From the NCBI RefSeq assembly GCF_001677885.1, contig NZ_LOCQ01000059.1, forward strand, positions 248,001 through 312,000: DNA of 64,000 nt, given 5' to 3'. This DNA comes from Janthinobacterium psychrotolerans (GTDB taxonomy: Bacteria; Pseudomonadota; Gammaproteobacteria; Burkholderiales; Burkholderiaceae_D). Under the pieces are notes generated by a model. The model ran no database searches. It was not told the origin of the DNA and saw only the letters and a program-made list of their open reading frames with translations. Positions 24,593-34,144 of this stretch are shown piece after piece; the stretch's first letter is position 1, and each line of letters starts with the position of its first letter. The translations under genes and the position numbers were made by a program.

Positions 24593-27500
24593 GCTTCTCC
24601 CCGCATTGCCGGGCTGCCCCAGCGCTGTTCCAGCTTGGCCACCGCGCTCAGCACGACGACAAAAAATACCGGCACGAAGAACACGGCCAGCACGGTGGCG
24701 GTGATCATGCCGCCAAAGACGCCAGTGCCGATCGCATGCTGGGTCTCGGCGCTGGCGCCGCTGGCCAGCATCAGGGGCACCACGCCCAGCGCGAACGCCA
24801 GCGAAGTCATCAAAATCGGCCGCAGGCGCAGGCGCGCCGCTTCCACGGTCGCTTCGACCAAGCCCTTGCCCTGCGCCTGCAGCTGGCGCGCAAATTCGAC
24901 GATCAAAATCGCGTTCTTGGCCGACAGGCCGATAATCGTGATCATGCCGACCTTGAAGAACACATCGTTCGGCATGCCGCGCATGGTCACGGCCAGTACC
25001 GCGCCCAGCAGGCCCAAGGGCACCACCAGCATCACCGACAACGGAATGGCCCAGCTTTCATACAGGGCCGACAGCACCAGGAACACCACCAGCATCGACA
25101 GCGCCATCAGCATCGGCGCCTGCGACGCCGACTCTTTTTCCTGCAGCGACTGGCCGGTCCAGGCCAGCGCAAAGCCGGGCGGCAGCTGTTTCACCAGCCG
25201 TTCCATTTCCAGCATGGCGTCGCCGCTCGACACGCCTGGCGCTGCGCTGCCCGAAATGCGCGCCGCCGGATAGCCCTGGAAGCGCACCAGCTGCAGCGGC
25301 GTTTCGCTCCACACCGGCAGCACCAGCTGGCCCAGCGCCACCATGCCACCGGCGTTGTTGCGGATGCGAAGGCCCAGCACATCGTTCAGCTGCATGCGCG
25401 CCGGCGCGTCGGCCTGCACGATCACCTGCTGCATGCGGCCCGCGTTCGGAAAATCGTTGACATAGATCGAGCCCATGGCCGCCGTCAGCATGTCGCTGAC
25501 GGCGCCAAACGACACGCCCAGCGCTTCGGCCTTGGCGCGGTCGATCTCCAGGCGCACGCTGGCCCCGGCCGGCAGGCCGTCCGGATACACGCCGGCCACT
25601 TTGCCGCTTTGCGCGGCCAGTCCCAGCAGCTGGTTCTGCGCCGCCTGCAGGGCCGCGACGCCCTGGTTGGCGCGGTCCTGCAGGCGCATGGAAAAGCCCG
25701 AGGAATTGCCCAGTTCATCGATGGCGGGCGGCATCAGGCTCATGATCATGCCTTCCTTCGCGCTGGCCATCGCCATTTGCGCCTGCAGCACTTCTTCCTG
25801 CGCCGTGGCGCCGTCGCGCTCCTTCCAGTCCTTGAGCATGGTAAACGCCAGCGCCGCATTCGGTCCGGCGCCGGAAAAGCTGAAGCCCAGCACCGACTGG
25901 TTGTTTTCAATGCCGGGACGGCCGGCCACATGCTGCTCGAACTGTTTCACCACGTCGAGCGTGCGCTCCATGGTGGCGTCCGAGGGCAGCTGCATCGAGG
26001 TGATGAAGTAGCCCTGGTCTTCCTCCGGCAAAAACGCCGACGGCAGGCGCAGGAAGGCCAACGCCAGAACTGCGACAATGCCGCCGTAGACCAGCATCGA
26101 TCTTCCGGCCCGCTTGACCATCACCACCACGCCCTGTTCATAGCGCGCCGTCATGCGGTCGAACTGGCGGTCGAACCAGCGGAAAAAGCCCTTCTTTTCA
26201 TGGTCGTGCGGGGCTATGGGTTTCAACATGGTGGCGCACAGGGCCGGTGTCAGGCTCAGCGCCAAAAATGCCGAGAACAGGATGGAGACCGCCATCGCCA
26301 GGGTGAACTGGCGGTAGATGGCGCCCACCGAGCCGCTGGCCATCGCCATCGGAATGAACACGGCGGTCAGCACCAGCGTGATGCCGACCACCGCGCCGGT
26401 GATTTCGCGCATGGCTTTCGACGTCGCTTCCTTCGGCGACAGCCCTTCGGTGGCCATCAGGCGCTCGACCGCCTCGACCACCACGATGGCGTCATCGACG
26501 ATAATGCCGATCGCCAGCACCATGCCAAACATGGTCAGTACATTGACGGAGTAACCGGCCAGCAGCATCACGGTGAAGGTACCGAGCAAGGCAATCGGCG
26601 CGACGATGGCCGGAATCAGGGTATAGCGTATCTTTTGCAGGAACAGATACATCACCAGGAACACCAGCACCATCGCCTCGGCCAGGGTCATGACGACTTT
26701 TTCGATCGAGATCTTGACGAACGGCGCGGTGTCGAACGGCACCGAATACTGCATCCCGGCCGGCATGGCCGGCGCCAGTTCGGCCATGCGCGCGCGAATG
26801 GCGCTGGCCGTCTGCACCGCATTGGCGCCCGGCGACAGGCTGACGGCGGCGCCCGAGGCGCCATGGCCGTTTTCGCGGATGCTGAAATTGCTGCTTTGCG
26901 CGCCCAGTTCCACCCGCGCCACGTCGCCGATGGTCACGGTCGAGCCGTCGCGATTGGCGCGCAGCACGATGGCGGCGAACTGCTGCGGCGTTTGCAGCTG
27001 GCCCTGGACGGTCAGTGGAATCGTCACGCGCTGGCCCTTGACGGCCGGCGCGTCGCCAAGGCGGCCCGGCGCGATCTGCGCGTTCTGCTGCGTGATGGCC
27101 GCCGTGATGTCGCCCATGGCCAGGTTGTAGGAAACCAGCTTGGCCGGATCGACCCAGATGCGCATGGCGCGCTCGGTGCCGAACAGCTGCACCTTGCCCA
27201 CGCCGGGGATGCGGCGCAGCTCTTCCGTCACATTGCGCGCCAGGTAGTCGCCCAGCGCCACTTCGTCGTAGCCACCCTTGGGCGCATTGAGGCTGACGAT
27301 CATCAGGAAGCTCGACGAGGCCGACTCCACGCCCAGGCCATTCTGGCGCACCGCCTGTGGCAGGCGCGGCTCGATCGCCTTTAACCGGTTCTGCACGTCG
27401 ACCTGCGCCAGTTCGGGATTGGTGCCCGGCTTGAAGGTGACGCTGATCGAGGCCGAACCCGAGGTGTCGGACGACGACTCGAAATACAGCAGGTTTTTCA

Positions 27501-27714
27501 CGCCCGACAGCTCGCGCTCGATCAGGCTGATCACCGAATCGTTCATGGTCTGCGGCGTGGCGCCGGGGTAGCTGGCGGTAATGCTGACGCTCGGTGGCGC
27601 CACCGAGGGAAAGCGCGCAATCGGCAATTGCGGGATGGCGATCAGTCCGAACAGGACGATAAAGATCGCCACCACCCAGGCAAACACCGGGCGGTCGATA
27701 AAAAATTGAGGCAT
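24589..27714 (-). CDS. RND multidrug efflux pump, inner-membrane subunit (HAE1/AcrB family)
   Basis: A 1041-residue proton-driven transporter, full length for HAE1. The N-terminus PQFFIDRPVFAWVVAIFIVL is the usual first helix. The proton-relay aspartates are present in GIIVDDAIVVVEAVER of TM4. The two large periplasmic loops and the second repeat (WAIPLSVMLVVPLGLLGAVL, KNAILIVEFARQLQ) are intact. The likely substrates are amphiphilic drugs, but the sequence does not show which. Its coding sequence overlaps the outer-membrane channel gene, and the adaptor gene is 25 bases upstream. Confidence 0.95.
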   Translation of the reverse strand: MPQFFIDRPVFAWVVAIFIVLFGLIAIPQLPIARFPSVAPPSVSITASYPGATPQTMNDSVISLIERELSGVKNLLYFESSSDTSGSASISVTFKPGTNPELAQVDVQNRLKAIEPRLPQAVRQNGLGVESASSSFLMIVSLNAPKGGYDEVALGDYLARNVTEELRRIPGVGKVQLFGTERAMRIWVDPAKLVSYNLAMGDITAAITQQNAQIAPGRLGDAPAVKGQRVTIPLTVQGQLQTPQQFAAIVLRANRDGSTVTIGDVARVELGAQSSNFSIRENGHGASGAAVSLSPGANAVQTASAIRARMAELAPAMPAGMQYSVPFDTAPFVKISIEKVVMTLAEAMVLVFLVMYLFLQKIRYTLIPAIVAPIALLGTFTVMLLAGYSVNVLTMFGMVLAIGIIVDDAIVVVEAVERLMATEGLSPKEATSKAMREITGAVVGITLVLTAVFIPMAMASGSVGAIYRQFTLAMAVSILFSAFLALSLTPALCATMLKPIAPHDHEKKGFFRWFDRQFDRMTARYEQGVVVMVKRAGRSMLVYGGIVAVLALAFLRLPSAFLPEEDQGYFITSMQLPSDATMERTLDVVKQFEQHVAGRPGIENNQSVLGFSFSGAGPNAALAFTMLKDWKERDGATAQEEVLQAQMAMASAKEGMIMSLMPPAIDELGNSSGFSMRLQDRANQGVAALQAAQNQLLGLAAQSGKVAGVYPDGLPAGASVRLEIDRAKAEALGVSFGAVSDMLTAAMGSIYVNDFPNAGRMQQVIVQADAPARMQLNDVLGLRIRNNAGGMVALGQLVLPVWSETPLQLVRFQGYPAARISGSAAPGVSSGDAMLEMERLVKQLPPGFALAWTGQSLQEKESASQAPMLMALSMLVVFLVLSALYESWAIPLSVMLVVPLGLLGAVLAVTMRGMPNDVFFKVGMITIIGLSAKNAILIVEFARQLQAQGKGLVEATVEAARLRLRPILMTSLAFALGVVPLMLASGASAETQHAIGTGVFGGMITATVLAVFFVPVFFVVVLSAVAKLEQRWGSPAMRGEA

Positions 27715-27739
27715 GTTTTACACTTTCAGGTAGTGCGGT

Positions 27740-28900
27740 TCAATGAGTGGGCGCGGCAGCGGCGCTCGCTTGCACAGCAGCTGGCCGCCAGGTCTTCGGC
27801 GCGGCCACACTGCCTGCCTGCAGCCGTTCCTGGCCTTCGACCACCACCGTTTCGCCCGCTTTCAGGCCACCGCTCACCACATACTGGTGATCGATGACGT
27901 CGCCGACCGTGACCGGACGCAGGCTGGCCTTGTTGGCCTGGTCCAGCACCCAGGCCTGCGCCTGTCCGTCGCCGGCGCGCAGCACGGCCTGCTGCGGCAC
28001 CAGCAGGCCGTGGGCCTGCTGGGCGCGCGCGATGCGGGCGCGCACGAACATGCCGGGCAACAGCGCGCGCTGCGGATTGTCGACCAGCACGCGAATGATG
28101 GCGTCACCGGTGCCGGCGTCGATGCTGGTGCCGGAAAACACAATGCGGCCCGCCTGCGCATAAGCCTTGCCGTCGGCGCCGAGAATGGTGACGGGCAGCT
28201 TGTCAACGCCACTGGCGCCGGCGGCGTGCAGGGCCGCCAGCCTGGCCGCAGGCTGGCGCACGTCCACGTAGACCTTGTCGATCTGTTCGACGCGCGCCAT
28301 CGGCGCGGTGTCGGTGGCGCCGACCAGCGCGCCTTCGGTCACCAGTTCGGCGCCGATGCGCCCGGCGATCGGCGCGTCGATGCTGGCGAACGCCAGGTCC
28401 AGCCGGCGCCGCGCCAGCGCAGCGCGCGCCTGCGCCACGCTGGCCACGGCCTGCTCGCGCTGGGCCACCGCATCGTCATAGGCTTGCCGGCTGATGGCGT
28501 CGGCCTCCATCAACGGTTTCAGGCGCTCGGCCTGCACGCCGGCGCGGTTGGCGGTGGCCTGCGCGCTTTGCAGCGCGGCGGCGGCCGCATCGGTCTCGGC
28601 CTGGAACGGCGCCGCGTTCAGCTGGAACAGCTTTTGCCCCGCTTTCACGTCCGCACCCTGTTCGAACAGGCGGCGCAGCACGATGCCGCCCACCTGTGGG
28701 CGGATATCGGCCGTGCGAAAGGCGGCCACGCGACCGGGCAGTTCGTCGCTCAGCACCACCGGCGCGGCTTGCAGCTTGAGCACCGTGACCGACGGTGGCG
28801 GCGCGGCCGGCGGCGCTTCCTGCGGTCGGGAACAGGCGGCAAGGCCGAGCAAGGCGGCCATGGTGACGAGAGGGGTTTTCAGGAGGCGGTTCGGGTGCAT
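27740..28900 (-). CDS. RND efflux periplasmic adaptor (membrane fusion protein)
   Basis: A 386-residue lipoprotein adaptor from the ATG at 28898-28900; the lipobox is GLAACSRP. The barrel-sandwich hybrid is seen in LPGRVAAFRTADIRPQVGG and ASIDAPIAGRIGAELVTEGALV. A coiled-coil hairpin of about 60 residues lies between them, and the beta-barrel DKVYVDVRQPAARL follows. It docks the pump to the outer-membrane channel. It is the first gene of the leftward efflux operon, facing the divergent two-component regulator across a 133-base gap. Confidence 0.93.
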   Translation of the reverse strand: MHPNRLLKTPLVTMAALLGLAACSRPQEAPPAAPPPSVTVLKLQAAPVVLSDELPGRVAAFRTADIRPQVGGIVLRRLFEQGADVKAGQKLFQLNAAPFQAETDAAAAALQSAQATANRAGVQAERLKPLMEADAISRQAYDDAVAQREQAVASVAQARAALARRRLDLAFASIDAPIAGRIGAELVTEGALVGATDTAPMARVEQIDKVYVDVRQPAARLAALHAAGASGVDKLPVTILGADGKAYAQAGRIVFSGTSIDAGTGDAIIRVLVDNPQRALLPGMFVRARIARAQQAHGLLVPQQAVLRAGDGQAQAWVLDQANKASLRPVTVGDVIDHQYVVSGGLKAGETVVVEGQERLQAGSVAAPKTWRPAAVQASAAAAPTH

Positions 28901-28922
28901 GGTCTTTCTCTGTGGCGTATCC

Positions 28923-29005
28923 CGACCGGCGGTCCGGTCGACTGATCTCATCAGCATAAAGACCCTGTGTGGAACCATCGTCGAGGAAATGTGGAGATAC
29001 GATGG
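28923..29005. promoter_or_regulatory. Divergent regulatory region between efflux operon and response regulator
   Basis: Three repeat structures lie in this gap. A perfect palindrome (CGACCGG, CGGT centre, CCGGTCG) is at 28923-28940. TGTGGA direct repeats begin at 28968 and 28990, a 22-base period that fits two helical turns, as expected for an OmpR-type dimer. CCATCGT/ACGATGG inverted arms are at 28975-28981 and 28999-29005. The divergent regulator is the obvious candidate to bind here. Confidence 0.45.
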
Positions 29006-29033
29006 AGAGCATGAACGGTGCTAGACTGCGCGC

Positions 29034-29753
29034 ATGAACCGCTTGCCCGACACCTCCTCCCCGCTGGTCCTGATCGCCGAAGACGAGCCGCAGATCGCCC
29101 GCATCCTGGCCGGCTACCTCGAGCGCGATGGCTACCGCACGGCCTTCGCGCTTGATGGCCGCCAGGCGCTGGCGCAGCACCTGGCGCTGGCGCCCGACCT
29201 GCTGCTGCTCGACGTGCAGATGCCGCTTGCCGACGGCTGGGAGGTGCTCATGCAAGTGCGCCGGCGCGGCGACACGCCCGTCATCATGTTGACGGCGCGC
29301 GACCAGGACGCCGACAAGCTGGCGGCGCTGCGCGTCGGCGCCGACGACTATATCGTCAAGCCGTTCAATCCGGCCGAGGTGGTGGCAAGGGTCGCGGCCG
29401 TGCTGCGCCGTTCGCGCGCCCGCCCGGCCGAAGCGGCGCCGGCGCGGCTGCGCTGCGGCCCGATCGAGATCGACCACGAAAGCTATGCCGCCAGCGTGGT
29501 GCAAGGCGGCGCGGCGACGCCCTTGAATTTGACCCTGACCGAATTTCGCCTGCTGGCCCACCTGGCGCGCACGCCGCGGCGCGTGTGCAGCCGGCTCGAA
29601 CTGCTGGAAGCATGCCTGCCCGAAGGCAATACGCTGGAGCGCACGGTGGACAGCCATGTCAGCAAGCTGCGCAAGAAGCTCGAGGAAGCGGGCGTGGCCA
29701 ACATGCCGGTCAGCCTGCGCGGCGTGGGTTACCGCCTGGAGGGCGAAGCGTGA
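29034..29753 (+). CDS. OmpR-family response regulator, probable efflux regulator (BaeR/AdeR-like)
   Basis: A 239-residue regulator with a receiver domain (acidic pocket AEDEP, phospho-acceptor D60 in LLLLDVQMP, VKPF lysine) and a winged-helix output (LNLTLTEFRLLAHLA, RTVDSHVSKLRKKLEEAG, RGVGYRLEG). It is transcribed divergently from an RND operon and followed by its kinase, the layout of adeRS-adeABC and close to BaeSR. It likely activates the pump genes from the intervening region. Confidence 0.92.
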   Translation: MNRLPDTSSPLVLIAEDEPQIARILAGYLERDGYRTAFALDGRQALAQHLALAPDLLLLDVQMPLADGWEVLMQVRRRGDTPVIMLTARDQDADKLAALRVGADDYIVKPFNPAEVVARVAAVLRRSRARPAEAAPARLRCGPIEIDHESYAASVVQGGAATPLNLTLTEFRLLAHLARTPRRVCSRLELLEACLPEGNTLERTVDSHVSKLRKKLEEAGVANMPVSLRGVGYRLEGEA

Positions 29754-29768
29754 TAGGCGAAGCGTGAT
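29742..29768 (+). repeat. Tandem 14-base duplication at the regulator-kinase junction
   Basis: GGCGAAGCGTGAT occurs at 29742-29754 and again at 29756-29768. The first copy contains the regulator's stop codon and the second contains the kinase's ATG. One unit removed would restore an ATGA-like overlap, so the duplication appears to have separated two genes that were once overlapping. Confidence 0.8.
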
Positions 29769-30924
29769 GCGGCTGACAGGCCTGAACCGGCAGATCGTGC
29801 TGTCGATGTCGGTACTGATGGTATGCAGCATCCTGCTGATCTGGATAGGCTCGTGGATCTTTTTCGCCATCGCCTTCAAGATCGATCCGGCCATGCTGTC
29901 CGAGCCCGACGATTTTTCTCCGACCACGGTGGAATGGCTGTGGATACTGTCCATCACCATCTTCGGCCTGCTGCTGGCGGCCTTTTTCGCCGTCAAGCTC
30001 GCTTCCCGCATTCTCACGCCGATCAATTCCGTGATGGACAGCGTGCGCCGCGTGGCCCATGGCGACCTGGCCGCGCGCGCCGTGGCCGGCGACCGCAGCC
30101 TGGGCGAAACCGCCATCCTGGTAGACGACTTCAACAGCATGGCCGAACGGCTCGAACGGGGCGAGCGCGAAAGCCAGACCTGGAACGCGGCCATCGCGCA
30201 TGAATTGCGCACCCCCGTCACCATCCTGCGCGGCACCCTGCAGGGCGTGGTCGACGGCGTCTTCAAGCCCGAAGAGGTGGAGTTTCCAGCCCTGCTGTCG
30301 CAAGTCGAAGGCCTGGGCCGGCTGATCGAAGACTTGCGCACCCTGAGCCTGGCCGACAGCGGCCACATGCAGCTGCGCCTGACCTGGACCGACCTGGTGC
30401 TGGAAATCGAGGAAGTGGCCCGGCTGCTGGAGCCGGAGCTGGCGGCGGCCGGCTTTGCCTTGCGCCTGGACTTGTCCGGCCACCCGGTGCGCTGCGATGC
30501 GGCGCGCATGCGGCAAGTCGTGCTGGCCCTGCTCGACAACGCGCGCCGCTACGCGCATGCGGGCCAATTGCTACTCGGCACGCGCGTGGAAGACGGTCTG
30601 TACCTTCTGCAGCTCGAAGACGCAGGACCTGGCATCCCCGACGAGCTGGCGCCGCACGTATTCGAAGCCTTCCGCCGCGGCGACGCCGCCAGGTCCGAGC
30701 TGCACGCCGGCACCGGCCTTGGCCTGGCGGTGGTCGAGGCCATCGCGCGCGCCCATGGCGGCAGCGCCAGTTGCGCACGCGGCGCGGCCGGTGGCGCCGT
30801 ACTGACCGTCAAATGGCCGGTCGAGCATGGCGCGCCGCCATCCGCAGCAGGAGCTGGACATGGTGGGCCTGTAACCAGCAGTCACCACAGCGGCACAGGC
30901 GATTTCGGCACGCGCCGCACTTGA
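29767..30924 (+). CDS. Sensor histidine kinase partner of the efflux regulator (BaeS/AdeS-like)
   Basis: A 386-residue membrane kinase starting at ATG 29767. TM1 is at about residues 9-32, a short periplasmic loop of about 20-25 residues follows, then TM2 (LWILSITIFGLLLAAFFAV) and HAMP. The H-box is WNAAIAHELRTPVTILRG, the N-box LLDNARRYAH, and the G-boxes DAGPGIPDE and TGLGLAVVEAIA. All catalytic boxes are intact. The tiny periplasmic loop suggests sensing in or near the membrane, as for BaeS/AdeS-type kinases. Confidence 0.92.
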   Translation: MRLTGLNRQIVLSMSVLMVCSILLIWIGSWIFFAIAFKIDPAMLSEPDDFSPTTVEWLWILSITIFGLLLAAFFAVKLASRILTPINSVMDSVRRVAHGDLAARAVAGDRSLGETAILVDDFNSMAERLERGERESQTWNAAIAHELRTPVTILRGTLQGVVDGVFKPEEVEFPALLSQVEGLGRLIEDLRTLSLADSGHMQLRLTWTDLVLEIEEVARLLEPELAAAGFALRLDLSGHPVRCDAARMRQVVLALLDNARRYAHAGQLLLGTRVEDGLYLLQLEDAGPGIPDELAPHVFEAFRRGDAARSELHAGTGLGLAVVEAIARAHGGSASCARGAAGGAVLTVKWPVEHGAPPSAAGAGHGGPVTSSHHSGTGDFGTRRT

Positions 30925-30980
30925 AATCGCCGAATCCGCTATCATTTCTATTCTTAACCATTCACAAAAGAAAGAATTCC

Positions 30981-31619
30981 ATGTCCGATTTGCTGCAAGA
31001 CTTGCAATGGCGTTATGCCACCAAAAAAATGGATCCGTCGAAAACGGTACCGCAAGAAAAAGTCGACCGCATCGTGGAAGCGGTGCGCCTGACGGCCAGT
31101 TCCAGCGGCCTGCAGCCGTATGAAGTGTTCGTCGTGACCAACCCGGACCTGCGCGCGCAGATCAAGCCGCACGCCTGGAACCAGGCCCAAGTGACCGACT
31201 GCTCGCACCTGCTGGTGTTTGCCGCGTGGGACAATTACACGGTGGAACGTATCAACCATATGTTTGACCTGGTCAATACCGTGCGCGGCTTCAAGAACGA
31301 AGGCTGGGAAGCCTACCGCCAGCAGATCCTGGGCAGCTATCCGCAGCGCGACGCCGAAACCAACTATCAGCACGCGGCGCGCCAGGCCTATATCGGCGTC
31401 GGCACGGCCCTGATCGCCGCAGCGCAGGAGAAAGTCGACTCGGTACCGATGGAAGGCTTTGATCCGGCCAAGGTTGACGAGATCCTGGGCTTGAGCGCAC
31501 GCGGACTGCGCTCGGTGGTGATCCTGCCGCTGGGCTACCGCGCCGGCGAAGGCGACTGGCTGCAGAACCTGGAAAAAGTGCGTCGTCCGCAAGAAGAGTT
31601 CGTGACCGAACTGGCTTGA
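30981..31619 (+). CDS. Nitroreductase-family NAD(P)H oxidoreductase
   Basis: A 212-residue FMN enzyme from the ATG at 30981 (MSDLLQDLQWRYATKKMD) with AAAGAAAG just upstream. RYATKKMDPSKTVPQEK and VRLTASSSGLQPYEVFVV are the FMN-binding N-terminal signatures. RQAYIGVGTALIAAAQEKVDSVPMEGFDPAKVDEILGL is the conserved C-terminal part of NfsB-like reductases. It would reduce nitroaromatics, quinones or dihydropteridine-like substrates. A strong terminator follows immediately. Confidence 0.9.
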   Translation: MSDLLQDLQWRYATKKMDPSKTVPQEKVDRIVEAVRLTASSSGLQPYEVFVVTNPDLRAQIKPHAWNQAQVTDCSHLLVFAAWDNYTVERINHMFDLVNTVRGFKNEGWEAYRQQILGSYPQRDAETNYQHAARQAYIGVGTALIAAAQEKVDSVPMEGFDPAKVDEILGLSARGLRSVVILPLGYRAGEGDWLQNLEKVRRPQEEFVTELA

Positions 31620-31636
31620 TTCTCGATGGTCATGAA

Positions 31637-31674
31637 AAAGCGGAGGCTGCCTGAAGGTAGTCTCCGCTTTTTTT
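31637..31674 (+). terminator. Rho-independent terminator after the nitroreductase gene
   Basis: A 9-bp stem AAAGCGGAG/CTCCGCTTT, with extra pairing in the GCTGCCTGAAGGTAGT loop region, runs straight into a TTTT tract. This is the most canonical terminator in the left half of the window. Confidence 0.85.
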
Positions 31675-31903
31675 GTGCCTGCGCCATATTGCCTTGCGAT
31701 CGCGCCGTATCGCCAGCCTGAAGCCGGTTGTTTGCGTACACGCCGTCGGGCACGATGCCGCTGATCTTGACGGCCTTGCCAGCTGCCGTGTGGTGATCGC
31801 CAAAGTCGACGCAGTGGGCCACTCTATCGCCAGCCCGGCACCTGGGTTAAGATGAGCTTGCCATGGACAAATCCCTGCGGTCCTGGCGCTCATCCCATCA
31901 TCC

Positions 31904-34144
31904 ATGGCACCACAGACCTATATCCTGTTTTCGCTGGCGGCAGACGCCATCCTGATCGCCATCCTGCTGTTCCTGTGGGCCAGGCAGCGCAGCGAATGGC
32001 ATGCGCTGCTGTGGGCCGGCGGCCAGCTGGCGCTCAGCCTCGGTTCGGCCAGCTGGGTGCTCGGCGAGCACGCATCGATGCACTATCTGATCGCGGCAAC
32101 GAGCTTGTGCGGCGCCGTGGCCGGCTTCGTCGGCGGCACCGAGTATTTTCTGGGCAAGCTGCAGCGGCGCCATCTGCGTCCGCTCATGCTGGCATGCGGC
32201 CTGGGCGTGATCGGCCTGTACGGGCTTTGGGAAGGCCAGCCTTTGCGCGCGGAATGGCTGACGGCCACCATGCTCGGTGTGGCGATGGTATGGTCGGGCC
32301 TGCGGCTGGCCATGCATCGCAACCGCTACCGTTTCCTTGGCATGGCCCTGGTCGTGCGCGGCTTGTACAACCTGGCCAATTCGCTGGGCTGGATACCGCC
32401 CGACTACGAATCCTGGTTTGTGTATTCGATCGCCATCAAGACCACCTGCGTGTTGTGCCTGATCCATGCGGTGCAGGAAAAGATCCGTCACCGCTATGTG
32501 CACACCATCGACAGCCTCAGCAGTGGCTTCCTGATCCACGATGGCAGCGGCCTTATCCAGGTCGCCAATGAGCGCTGCGCCACGCTGCTGGGCCGTGCGA
32601 ACGCCGCCGCCCTGATCGGCACGCATGTGGTCGAGCAAAGGCTGTTCGAGTCGCGCGATGCCGCGGCCGCCTATTTCCGCCGCTTCGAAGCGGCCCACGG
32701 CGCCTATCCGTTTATCGAAACAGCCACCATCGCGCTGGAGAACAGCCAGCGGGTGCCGCTGGAACTGATCGCCTCGCCCTATATCGAAAGCGGCCAGCTG
32801 TATTGCATGGTGCAGCTGTTCGATATCAGCGAGCGGCAAAAGAAAGACGCGCTGCTGCACCGCGCGGCCCACCATGATCCGGTAACAGGCTTGCTCAACC
32901 GCCATGGACTGATCCAGGCGCTGGAGCTTCTCCTGCAACAGGCGCGGCCGGGTGACTGCGCACTGTTCTTCATCGACCTCGACCGCTTCAAGCGCATCAA
33001 CGACACCTTCGGCCATGAAACCGGCGACCATCTGCTGTGCCAGTTCGCGCAGCGCCTGCAGGGCCCGCTGCCGGCCAACGCCCTGGTGGCGCGCTTTGGC
33101 GGCGATGAGTTCATTATCGTGCTGCCTTGTGCCGGCGAGGCCATGGCGCGCATGGTCGGCCAGCGCATCCTCGACGCCGTGGCGACGCCATTTTCCTTGC
33201 CGCAGCAAGCGCTGTCGGTCTCGGCCAGTATCGGCGTGGCCTGCCACCCGCAGCATGGCGCCAGCGCCGACGTGCTGATACGCAATGCCGACATTGCCAT
33301 GTACGAGGCCAAGAAGACCGGCCGCAGCCAGCTGCGCTTCTTTGACGACGACATGACGGCGCATGCCAGGGAAGCCCTGATCATCGACGGTGCGCTGCGC
33401 GAGGCGATCGCTCGTGATGAATTGCGCCTGCTCTACCAGCCCATCGTCACCGCCGACGGCGGGCGGCTGCGCAAGGTCGAAGCGCTGCTGCGCTGGCACA
33501 GCGCGCAACTGGGCACGGTGCCGCCCGACCGTTTTATCGCCGTGGCGGAAGACAGCGAGCTGATCGTGGACCTCGGCCACTGGGTGTTGCGGCAAGCCTG
33601 CCGCCAGCTGGCGCAGTGGGATGGCGCCATGGGAGAACTGGTGATCAGCATCAATGTCTCGGCGCGCCAGCTGCTCGACAGCGCTTTTATCGACCAGGTG
33701 CGCAGCGCCCTCGATGAACACCAACTGCCGGCGCGTCGACTGGAACTGGAGCTGACCGAGCGCGTGCTGCTGGACGACACCGACAAGGTGCAGGTGGCGC
33801 TGTCGCGCCTGTCAGCGCTCGGTGTCAGCCTGTCGCTGGACGACTTCGGCACCGGCTACTCGTCGCTGGCCTACCTGGCCCGCTTTCGCCTCGACACGCT
33901 GAAGATCGACCGTTCCTTCGTGATGCAGATCGAACATGGCGAACGCGGCCACAACCTGGCCGCCACCATCGTCTCCATGGGTCGCAGCCTGGGCATGGAG
34001 GTGGTGGCCGAAGGCGTGGAAACGGCGCAGCAGGCGGCCATCCTGCAGGCGATGGGTTGCCACTACCTGCAGGGCTACCATATCGCGCGGCCGATGGAGG
34101 CGCAGGCGCTGGCGCTGTCGTTCAGTGCGTCCGGCCGCTGGTAG
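31904..34144 (+). CDS. Membrane PAS-GGDEF-EAL c-di-GMP enzyme
   Basis: A 746-residue protein. Five or six N-terminal hydrophobic helices (about residues 5-195) form a membrane sensor. A PAS-like region follows (TIDSLSSGFLIHDGSGLIQVANE, about 205-320), then GGDEF and EAL domains. The diguanylate cyclase motif is intact (RFGGDEFIIVL). The phosphodiesterase set is also intact: VEALLRWH, INVSARQL, LELTER, DDFGTGYSS, KIDRSF, EGVETAQ. The protein could make or degrade c-di-GMP, and domain dominance cannot be read from sequence. Its 3' end overlaps the convergent kinase gene by 23 bases. Confidence 0.93.
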   Translation: MAPQTYILFSLAADAILIAILLFLWARQRSEWHALLWAGGQLALSLGSASWVLGEHASMHYLIAATSLCGAVAGFVGGTEYFLGKLQRRHLRPLMLACGLGVIGLYGLWEGQPLRAEWLTATMLGVAMVWSGLRLAMHRNRYRFLGMALVVRGLYNLANSLGWIPPDYESWFVYSIAIKTTCVLCLIHAVQEKIRHRYVHTIDSLSSGFLIHDGSGLIQVANERCATLLGRANAAALIGTHVVEQRLFESRDAAAAYFRRFEAAHGAYPFIETATIALENSQRVPLELIASPYIESGQLYCMVQLFDISERQKKDALLHRAAHHDPVTGLLNRHGLIQALELLLQQARPGDCALFFIDLDRFKRINDTFGHETGDHLLCQFAQRLQGPLPANALVARFGGDEFIIVLPCAGEAMARMVGQRILDAVATPFSLPQQALSVSASIGVACHPQHGASADVLIRNADIAMYEAKKTGRSQLRFFDDDMTAHAREALIIDGALREAIARDELRLLYQPIVTADGGRLRKVEALLRWHSAQLGTVPPDRFIAVAEDSELIVDLGHWVLRQACRQLAQWDGAMGELVISINVSARQLLDSAFIDQVRSALDEHQLPARRLELELTERVLLDDTDKVQVALSRLSALGVSLSLDDFGTGYSSLAYLARFRLDTLKIDRSFVMQIEHGERGHNLAATIVSMGRSLGMEVVAEGVETAQQAAILQAMGCHYLQGYHIARPMEAQALALSFSASGRW

